From a virus: a DNA stretch of 20,741 nt. The DNA lies in the IMG/VR virus record IMGVR_UViG_3300025383_000130, positions 1 to 20,741 of that record; one strand, 5' to 3'. The position numbers were made by a program, and so were the translations under genes. This document shows, one piece after another, positions 15,592 through 20,741 of the stretch (its first letter is position 1; every line of letters begins with the position of its first letter). Below the pieces are notes generated by a model. That model saw nothing but the letters and a program-made list of their open reading frames with translations. It did not search any database and was not told the DNA's origin.

Positions 15592-15615
15592 TAAGAGGGG
15601 CCGAAGCCCCCCTTA
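15592..15615 (-). terminator. Strong UUCG hairpin after the capsid gene
   Basis: On the minus-strand RNA the sequence forms a 10-base-pair stem (TAAGGGGGGC / GCCCCTCTTA) closed by a C(UUCG)G tetraloop, one of the most stable loops known. One pair is G-U on the minus transcript but would be A-C on the other strand, so the fold favours the minus direction. It lies 12 bases after the capsid stop and just before the ribosome site of the next gene. Only a few U residues follow, so it may be a partial terminator or an RNA-end protector for the capsid message. Confidence 0.7.
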
Positions 15616-15626
15616 AGGTTACGTCA

Positions 15627-17060
15627 TTATTCTGACGCAGTACCAGCAGTGTAGCCTACGCTAAATGCTGAGCTTGCTTCAGTACGAGCCATGTACGCAT
15701 TGTTCAAGATGATAGTACCGTACATCATCTTCCAAGATACAACGCGAGTTTGGTTCATCGGATCTGACTTATCAGCACCTTGCAAGTAGTTGTATTCCAC
15801 ATCATCAAGCAATACTTGGCCATAAGCGTCCATACCGAAGAATAATGTTGGGAACACTGTTACGCCTGTTGCTGGTGCAGCAGGTGGTGTTTGTGCAACA
15901 CCAGTACCAGTGATAACTACTGTTGAGCCTGAAGCCAATTGAGTTGCGTTACCAGCTAATGGGCCAGTTGAAGGACCTGAAGCTGATAGACCCAAGTTAG
16001 CTGGGCTTGCAGTTGTGCCGATGTACACGTTAAACACATAACCTGCCAATGTTGGCAATGTTACGCTGATAGAACCTGCACCTGAACCACCAACTGTCAA
16101 TGCACCTGATACTTGGTAAATACGTTGTTCAACTGAAGTCGCTGTAGGAGCGCCAGTCACTTGAATGTAGTATGTACCAGCAGCCAAAGCACCACCAGTT
16201 GTTGCTGGAGTACCAGTAACGGCAGCTACACCAGTCCAGTAAGGCATCATATTGGTTTTGCAGAAACGTGCGCCGCCCCACTCGCCAAGGTCATTGTTAT
16301 ACAAGCGATTGATGTCGCTGTATGACCATGCAGTAGCAATAGTAGAGTTTTGACGCAAATCTTGAGCAACCAATGGATGAATCAATGCAACATAGTGAGG
16401 CATGATACCTGGTTTAGATGAAGCTTTAGTACGTGCATCAGCGTCAATCATCATGTCGATACGTTCATCGCCATTGAATGTTGGTGCGCCGAATGTTTCT
16501 AAAGAACCAACGATTTTTGAAATTTCAACTGGAGTCATCACGTCAGTAGCAACCAATGCTGCACGGTTAGCTTTACTATTTGCATAGTTGACTTGAGTAC
16601 CTGTCAATAGAATGTTCAATACGTTACGTTCGATAGTTTCAGGTTGTTGGATACCAATCAAACGGATCGCTTGTTTAAACAACGGATGTTTGATAGTCAT
16701 ATCGGCAACGTCAGTCACACGAACCAAGTCACCCCATTGTTGAGCAGTCGCGCTAACTTGAGCAATTGTGATTGACTCACCTGCTGCTGCAACGCCTTCG
16801 CTCAATGGTGCGAATGGAAGTGGTAAACGCTCATAACGAGTAGCGGTGTAAGTCACACCAGTATTCTTGTCGATTTTAAGCGGTTGACCGAATTGATAAG
16901 CCACTAATTGACGTTGAGCAATACGCAATACTTCATCAGCAATGTGTAACTCAATATCGTTAGCGATAGTTTGGCCTGAAGGACCTGGTGAATAGTTAGT
17001 AATAGCTGGTGAGATTAAACTCACTAGAGATAACCACATATTTTTTAGTAAAGCTTTCAT
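15627..17060 (-). CDS. Major capsid protein, N4-gp56 type, with an inserted beta domain
   Basis: Main shell protein of the head. From ATG 17060, chosen for its AAGGAAA ribosome site (the longer frame from 17087 lacks one), it is 477 residues. Features typical of the N4-gp56 capsid group are visible: an early long helix (IELHIADEVLRIAQRQLVAYQFG), RYERLPLPFAPLSEGV (75-90), a central region (NSKANRAALVATDVMTPVEISKI), YVALIHPLVAQDLR (223-236), NNDLGEWGGARF (255-266), and FFGMDAYGQVLLDDVEYNY near 407-425. Residues about 280-400 are a Gly/Ala/Thr/Ser-rich insertion with strand pattern (GTYYIQVTGAP, YVFNVYIGTT). It resembles an Ig- or FN3-like decoration and splits the RFCK and VFPTLFFG parts of the core. 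The gene follows the scaffold gene and is followed by a hairpin. Confidence 0.82.
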   Translation of the reverse strand: MKALLKNMWLSLVSLISPAITNYSPGPSGQTIANDIELHIADEVLRIAQRQLVAYQFGQPLKIDKNTGVTYTATRYERLPLPFAPLSEGVAAAGESITIAQVSATAQQWGDLVRVTDVADMTIKHPLFKQAIRLIGIQQPETIERNVLNILLTGTQVNYANSKANRAALVATDVMTPVEISKIVGSLETFGAPTFNGDERIDMMIDADARTKASSKPGIMPHYVALIHPLVAQDLRQNSTIATAWSYSDINRLYNNDLGEWGGARFCKTNMMPYWTGVAAVTGTPATTGGALAAGTYYIQVTGAPTATSVEQRIYQVSGALTVGGSGAGSISVTLPTLAGYVFNVYIGTTASPANLGLSASGPSTGPLAGNATQLASGSTVVITGTGVAQTPPAAPATGVTVFPTLFFGMDAYGQVLLDDVEYNYLQGADKSDPMNQTRVVSWKMMYGTIILNNAYMARTEASSAFSVGYTAGTASE

Positions 17061-17086
17061 TTTAGTTTCCTTAGAAAAAATTTGCA

Positions 17087-17869
17087 TTAGATGCGAATAT
17101 TCTCTAAACGTTTTGCTCGCTTTTCAGCCTCAGACATAGAGCTAGAACCTCTAGCGTTTACATCTGATCGAGCACCTGGCGTCGCTGGACGTTTAGAGCC
17201 ACTTGTGGTCTTACTTCCAGTTGTTTTTAATTTGCCCGCAAGCATATCTTCACCAACCAAAATCGCTAACAATTTCTCACGAGGAGCGTTTTGTCCACGA
17301 CCTCTGATCTCGGTCAACATACTTTCAACTCGGTCTTTATAGGCCTCATACAACTTAGGCTTTTCAGAACGAATACGGTCAAAAGCAGATTTATCAGCTA
17401 AATCCTCAGCACGGATAATTGCATTTTGAGATGCTTGACGAGCTTGACGGGCCTCACGAGCTGACTGAACGGCATATTTTTGCCAATCACTAGCTTCGGG
17501 ATTGCGTAAAACTTGCTCCTCTTGCTCCCACAACACTTGATCCTGCGTTGGTTGTTGTGGCTGACTTGGTTGGCTACGAGCCGTTGCCAAATCCGCTTCC
17601 AACTTACGTTTAGCGTCTTCCGCTGCTTGTGCTCGTTCACGGAGGGTTCTAATCTCTTTTTGAGCACGAGTTTCACGAGGTGCAGGTTCAGGATCTAAGT
17701 CGTCATCGTCATTCGGATTAGGATCTAAGTCGTCATCGTCATTCGGATTAGGATCTAAGTCGTCATTCGGATTAGGATCTACATCATCGTTCGGATTAGG
17801 ATCTAAATCGTCATCATCGCCCACATGCGGTGAAACTAACAACTGTAAAAATTTCCACAAATTAAACAT
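17087..17869 (-). CDS. Putative capsid scaffolding protein with acidic tandem repeats
   Basis: Likely scaffold guiding capsid assembly. The 260-residue product has a short hydrophobic N-terminus (MFNLWKFLQLLV) and a run of four to five DPNPNDD/DDLDPNPN repeats at about 18-62. A highly charged coiled coil (64-100, RAQKEIRTLRERAQAAEDAK) follows, then further helical segments, and a Gly/Ser/Thr linker. It ends in a basic helical C-terminus (EAEKRAKRLENIRI), the type of end that binds capsid protein in many scaffolds. Position directly upstream of the capsid gene, high helix content and charge support the call. AAAGGAGT lies upstream of the ATG. The start of the repeat zone is unusually acidic and may bind cations. 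Confidence 0.65.
   Translation of the reverse strand: MFNLWKFLQLLVSPHVGDDDDLDPNPNDDVDPNPNDDLDPNPNDDDDLDPNPNDDDDLDPEPAPRETRAQKEIRTLRERAQAAEDAKRKLEADLATARSQPSQPQQPTQDQVLWEQEEQVLRNPEASDWQKYAVQSAREARQARQASQNAIIRAEDLADKSAFDRIRSEKPKLYEAYKDRVESMLTEIRGRGQNAPREKLLAILVGEDMLAGKLKTTGSKTTSGSKRPATPGARSDVNARGSSSMSEAEKRAKRLENIRI
17691..17798 (-). repeat. Tandem repeat of 30/24 bp encoding DPNPNDD units
   Basis: Two exact 30-bp copies (17691-17720, 17721-17750; + strand ggatctaagtcgtcatcgtc then attcggatta) are followed by a 24-bp copy lacking one six-base cgtcat step (17751-17774) and a diverged 24-bp copy (17775-17798). Length changes are multiples of three, so the frame is kept. This is typical of replication-slippage variation in a coding microsatellite-like array. 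Confidence 0.85.
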
Positions 17870-17925
17870 AATTACTACTCCTTTGGTCGGTTACGCCAAC
17901 CCAGCGAAATGACTCTTTACGGGAA

Positions 17926-18309
17926 TCACGCGAGGGTACTCGTATATCTAATAATAGCCATTATTCGTTCTCGGTGTGGGGGATGTAACCAACCATCCGT
18001 TCCATACGCTGATAACAAACTAAGCAAGTGTTGAGAATAGCCTTTGTCGACTGCATATTTGTCAGCGGCTAACTCATGGTTCCGACAAATACGTAAAAAC
18101 CACCATGGGTTCCACCAAGCGATTAAGAATAATAATGCCATTCTTTTCTCAGAGTGATGTAACTCACAATGACCTTCTTCATGTGCGACTGCCCCCGTTT
18201 GTTGCATCGGCGACAATCGCTTAAACCTTATACCTAAATAAATACGTTTGAACCAAAAAAAGCTAAATGCACGGGCAATGATTGGTTCGTCTACATCTAC
18301 TAATCTCAT
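17926..18309 (-). CDS. Compact M48-like zinc metallopeptidase
   Basis: Small peptidase-domain protein, 127 residues. The zinc motif is HEEGH at 43-47 (AVAHEEGHCELHH). A third ligand is supplied by ELAAD at 79-83 (NHELAADKYAVDKGYS), and the late motif HPPHRERI at 109-116 matches the 'HP...R' segment of M48 (HtpX/Ste24-like) enzymes. A hydrophobic stretch (58-73, ALLFLIAWWNPWWFLR) between the two zinc motifs looks membrane-associated, as in M48 proteins. It is far smaller than HtpX (about 290 residues), so it is a minimal catalytic domain. It overlaps the previous gene (ATGA) and lies just before the scaffold and capsid genes, which suggests a part in head maturation. A lysis-related or host-targeted role is the alternative. 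Confidence 0.8.
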   Translation of the reverse strand: MRLVDVDEPIIARAFSFFWFKRIYLGIRFKRLSPMQQTGAVAHEEGHCELHHSEKRMALLFLIAWWNPWWFLRICRNHELAADKYAVDKGYSQHLLSLLSAYGTDGWLHPPHRERIMAIIRYTSTLA

Positions 18310-18800
18310 GTATTAGTATCCACCACTGTACCAGTCTCAACTGGTGCATCAACTTTAGTCTCAACTGGAGCTTCAACTGTCTCAACTGGAGCCTCAACTG
18401 TCTCAACTGGTGGTTCAACTGTCTCAACTGGTGGTTCAGCAGGTGCAGTCTCAACAGGTGCAGTCTCAGCAGGTGCAGTCTCAGCAGGTGTAGCATCAAC
18501 CGCAGTTTGAGCTGGAGTTGTATTAGCTAGCGTTGCAAGTGCTGGTGAGATTGGGTCGTTACCACCAAAGCCACCTGTAGTAGTGCTTGTGTCAGCACCA
18601 GCAGGTAAAGCTGAAGGAGGCGTACCATCCACTGGGTTTACTGGATCATTTTGACCAAAACCTTTTTTGAATGGATCGACTGCCACGTCTTTACGTGAAG
18701 CAAATAATGCTTCAGCAGCATTTAAAAATTGTACTACTTCGCTATCAATGTCGTGACCGACATCAGAAGCGATTTGTTGTAATTCAGCAAAAGTAACCAT
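18306..18800 (-). CDS. Acidic repeat protein with PVETVE/PAETA array
   Basis: Protein of 164 residues from ATG 18800, chosen because it follows the previous stop by one base with AAGGTG at good spacing; a longer frame from 18833 would overlap the upstream gene. The N-terminal 40 residues are helical (FAELQQIASDVGHDIDSEVVQFLNAAE). The middle has two GG-ND-P boxes (GFGQNDPVNP near 48-57; GFGGNDPISP near 77-86). The C-terminal third is an array of PAETA then PVETVEA/P units, acidic and disordered. It is unknown in function; position before the peptidase, scaffold and capsid genes suggests a head protein. The C-terminal TGA overlaps the peptidase ATG. Confidence 0.65.
   Translation of the reverse strand: MVTFAELQQIASDVGHDIDSEVVQFLNAAEALFASRKDVAVDPFKKGFGQNDPVNPVDGTPPSALPAGADTSTTTGGFGGNDPISPALATLANTTPAQTAVDATPAETAPAETAPVETAPAEPPVETVEPPVETVEAPVETVEAPVETKVDAPVETGTVVDTNT
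18358..18492 (-). repeat. In-frame 21-bp and 15-bp tandem repeats
   Basis: On the + strand about four 21-bp units (gtctcaactggagcttcaac type, 18358-18441) lead into 15-bp units (gtctcaacaggtgca type, up to 18492). They code for seven-residue PVETVEA/P and five-residue PAETA repeats. All units share the gtctca core, so the two arrays look like one expanded and re-spaced motif. Confidence 0.8.
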
Positions 18801-18801
18801 T

Positions 18802-19008
18802 TTATTCACCTTGAGTTGGTACTGATTCAGCATTTGCTGATTCAGAAGTTTGTACTGGTGCAGCCTCAGTTACAGCAGCTTCTTCAGCTAATTGAGGTTG
18901 CGCTTGAAATTGAAGCTTACTAATCAAACCCGCTGCTGTTTTAAATGGTAATTCAGCCAAGCCAGCGATTAATACATTTGCTTCTTCGGTAGTCACATTA
19001 AAAATCAT
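18802..19008 (-). CDS. Conserved small phage protein (EEANVLIAGLAELPFK type)
   Basis: A 68-residue protein. The N-terminal 40 residues (FNVTTEEANVLIAGLAELPF..AGLISKLQFQAQPQL) follow a pattern I recognise from small uncharacterised proteins near tail and structural genes of many phages ('EaN.ilaaL.elPfk....li.kiq.Qa.pQl'). The rest is an Ala/Glu/Ser-rich disordered tail. I chose ATG 19008, nine bases after AGAAGG, over ATG 19017, which abuts that site. Function unknown. Confidence 0.65.
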   Translation of the reverse strand: MIFNVTTEEANVLIAGLAELPFKTAAGLISKLQFQAQPQLAEEAAVTEAAPVQTSESANAESVPTQGE

Positions 19009-19045
19009 TTTAGTCATCCTTCTTTAATTAAGTTACGGGTTGGTC

Positions 19046-19074
19046 ATTATATATTATCGTAATTCCATCCAAAA
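19046..19074 (-). promoter_or_regulatory. Possible promoter after the right-hand tail fibre
   Basis: The minus strand carries a perfect TATAAT (+ strand 19046-19051) in the gap before the small structural genes. A weak -35-like TTTTGG lies 17 bases upstream. The region is AT-rich anyway, so chance is a real possibility. Confidence 0.25.
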
Positions 19075-20741
19075 TACACCACTATTTACTGTTTGAATAG
19101 AATAAGTGTTTCCGTTAGGAATTACTAAAGTAATTGCAGAAAATGCTGGGAAAGTTTGAGTTTGTGTACCATTAATATTGACCCAGCTAGAAGAACCGCC
19201 AGCTTCCATATAAACAAATATTGGCTTACCCGTGCTGTTTGTATAAGTTGTATTTGCTGCACGACTACCTGATACGTTTTGCCAAGTTTGACCATAACCT
19301 AAACCTGTTGCACTTGCCGCCGCACTTGTCCAAGTTGTACCATTTGAAGTTAATACGTTACCTGACGCTCCTGGGGCGACCATATTTCCAGATAAAGCCG
19401 CCGTCCCATTGCCTAACATTACACTATTTGCCGTCAAACTTGATGATCCACTACCACCATTGGCAACTGCTGCAATTCCTGAAATGTTAGTTGCTGTGGT
19501 TGCAGTTGCGGCGTTACCCCCAATACTTAATCCTGCGGCTGTACCAGTTAGCCCAGTACCAGCACCACTAAATTGCGTATTAGCTGTAATAGTTGTACCT
19601 GTAATTGCGGCAGGTGTTGTACCACCAATGGCAGGAGGTGCAGCTAAGTAGTTACTGAAGCCCACGCCTGAAATCGTGCTTGACGCACTTAATGTTGTAA
19701 ATGCGCCTGTATTTGCTGTTGTTGATCCAATAGCAGGTGGTGCAGCTAGGTAGTTACTGAAACCCACACCTGAAACCGTGCTTGATGCACTAAGCGTAGT
19801 GAACGCGCCAGTGCTTGCGGTTGTTGCACCAATACTTATAGCATTGAAAGCACTGACCGTTGAGCCTAAAGCCGCAGCCGTTGCACCAAAAGTAATTGAG
19901 CTATTAGTCAACGCACCGTTAGGAATACCTGTAAAGTTTGTACCGATTAATGTTGGGGTTGACGACCAAGTATTTGCGGCACCTGAACCGTTACTAATCA
20001 TTACCTGACCAGCAGTACCAAAGCCAGTAGTGCCTGACAATGCAGGTGTAGTACCTAAGTTAGTTGATAGACCAATCGCACCTGACGTATTAATAACGTG
20101 AGCTGAAGCGCCAGTGGCACCCCAAGCAAAGTATGACTTATAGCCGTTACCTGAACCAAAAGTTATGTCACCATCGTGGCCTGAGAAGTACACACCATTG
20201 TTGATTGAGAAAAAGTCACTTGGTGTTCCACTTGAGAACACTGAGCTATTCATCCCAAACTCACCGTAGTAGCTTGAATCAGTACCTAGGTCATTACTCA
20301 ACACATAGTTAGTTGATGCACCAGTTGTACCCGATTTATTTTGCAATATAGTTTGCAAATAATTATTAGCGACCGTTGAACCTGACGCATAACTTGTATT
20401 AGAGGCATTGAACCCTAGTACTGGCGTAACACTCGTTACTGTATTTGTAGATATTGTGGTAAACGCACCGCTATTAGGTGTCGTACTACCGATTGCGCCT
20501 GGTACAGCCCAAGTATTACCCAACAATTGTGATACATTCAAATTTGGGACAACTGTTGTACTGGTAATACTAAATGGGGCTGTGCCTGTAGCGAGTGTGC
20601 TGGTGATCACACCACTTGCTTGTAATGTTGTGAATTTCCCAGTGGACGGTGTTGCTGCACCGATAGGTGTATTGTCTAAGCTATCGAGGGTAAGTGACAC
20701 GCCAGTGATTGAACCGCCAGTGATAGTAGCATTAGCTGTAG
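19054..20741 (-). CDS. Large tail fibre protein, C-terminal part (5' end outside the window)
   Basis: Tail fibre with the open frame continuing past the right edge; a GTG at 20700 is not a credible start because the preceding codons read on as fibre sequence (ATITGGSITGVSL). The visible 560 or so residues contain repeated 'IGxTTPxTGxFTTLxAS' units (for example IGAATPSTGKFTTLQAS, IGSTTPNSGAFTTIST, IGATTASTGAFTTLSAS) typical of elongated phage fibres. They also contain a longer duplicated 34-residue unit ending GFSNYLAAPPAIG. The last 82 residues (LGYGQTWQNVSGSRAANTTY ... VFWMELR) match the C-terminal domain of the other tail fibre in this window. Probably a trimeric shaft with a receptor-facing tip. 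It is the first visible gene of the virion block. Confidence 0.8.
   Translation of the reverse strand, partial: TANATITGGSITGVSLTLDSLDNTPIGAATPSTGKFTTLQASGVITSTLATGTAPFSITSTTVVPNLNVSQLLGNTWAVPGAIGSTTPNSGAFTTISTNTVTSVTPVLGFNASNTSYASGSTVANNYLQTILQNKSGTTGASTNYVLSNDLGTDSSYYGEFGMNSSVFSSGTPSDFFSINNGVYFSGHDGDITFGSGNGYKSYFAWGATGASAHVINTSGAIGLSTNLGTTPALSGTTGFGTAGQVMISNGSGAANTWSSTPTLIGTNFTGIPNGALTNSSITFGATAAALGSTVSAFNAISIGATTASTGAFTTLSASSTVSGVGFSNYLAAPPAIGSTTANTGAFTTLSASSTISGVGFSNYLAAPPAIGGTTPAAITGTTITANTQFSGAGTGLTGTAAGLSIGGNAATATTATNISGIAAVANGGSGSSSLTANSVMLGNGTAALSGNMVAPGASGNVLTSNGTTWTSAAASATGLGYGQTWQNVSGSRAANTTYTNSTGKPIFVYMEAGGSSSWVNINGTQTQTFPAFSAITLVIPNGNTYSIQTVNSGVFWMELR
19631..19834 (-). repeat. 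102-bp direct repeat (two copies) in the tail fibre
   Basis: Two 102-bp units (19631-19732 and 19733-19834) are similar along their whole length and encode 34-residue shaft units containing FTTLSASSTxSGVGFSNYLA. Differences are mostly silent or conservative, pointing to an old in-frame duplication. Confidence 0.8.

Noticed and set aside
17061-17087. Nine-residue extension of the capsid protein
   Set aside because: The AAGGAAA site is placed for ATG 17060; the extension starts exactly at the previous gene's stop with no ribosome site.
17691-17798. Possible origin iterons
   Set aside because: The repeats lie inside the scaffold gene and preserve codons; their lengths vary by whole codons, which fits protein repeats better than binding sites.
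18358-18492. Possible CRISPR-like array
   Set aside because: Units are contiguous and in frame, have no spacers, and encode a simple acidic peptide; they are coding tandem repeats.
18282-18530. Antisense frame of 82 residues rich in Cys/Ser/Leu
   Set aside because: Produced by the repeat array of the acidic protein read on the other strand; no start signal.
19409-19651. + strand frames in the tail fibre (Ala/Val/Pro-rich)
   Set aside because: Antisense shadows of a Gly/Thr/Ala-rich fibre, whose repeated codons leave the opposite strand free of stops.

Overview
The window is part of a tailed double-stranded DNA phage genome with a podovirus-like virion. The signs are an N4-gp56-type major capsid protein, P22-style short-tail connector and gp10-like tail hub proteins, three consecutive DNA-ejection-type internal virion proteins, tail fibres, and a complete lysis cassette. 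Nearly every gene starts within a few bases of, or overlaps, the stop of its predecessor, with clear AAGGAG-type ribosome sites. No tRNA, rRNA, integrase, repressor or insertion sequence is visible. The host cannot be fixed from the sequence. The Shine-Dalgarno sites and Gram-negative-type lysis genes point to a Gram-negative bacterium.

The layout is two convergent gene blocks. The left block (about 1-2873, + strand) holds the C-terminal part of a family B DNA polymerase cut by the window edge, three short AT-rich unknown genes, and an unrecognised 346-residue protein. The right block (2752-20741, - strand, read from right to left) is the virion and lysis operon. In transcription order it runs: tail fibre cut by the right edge; small conserved phage protein; acidic repeat protein; compact M48-like metallopeptidase; scaffold-like protein with acidic tandem repeats; major capsid protein with an inserted beta-rich domain; strong UUCG hairpin; two small unknown proteins; connector; gp10-like hub; second tail fibre; fibre assembly chaperone; small holin; M15 endolysin; membrane-anchored coiled-coil protein (Rz-like); 3TM-type holin; short conserved phage protein; cupin; three ejection proteins; PurD-like ATP-grasp enzyme; short coiled-coil protein; and a putative small terminase. 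The two blocks meet tail to tail and overlap by about 120 bp, so both C-termini are coded on opposite strands of the same DNA.

The capsid genes would build the prohead, and the connector, hub and fibres the short tail. The ejection proteins would be packed inside for DNA entry, and the holin/endolysin/Rz group would release progeny. Portal and large terminase are not in the window and probably lie beyond the right edge. The least ordinary content is the M48-like peptidase next to scaffold and capsid (a possible maturation protease), the PurD-like ATP-grasp protein inside a late operon, the domain inserted into the capsid protein, and two tail fibres with the same C-terminal domain.
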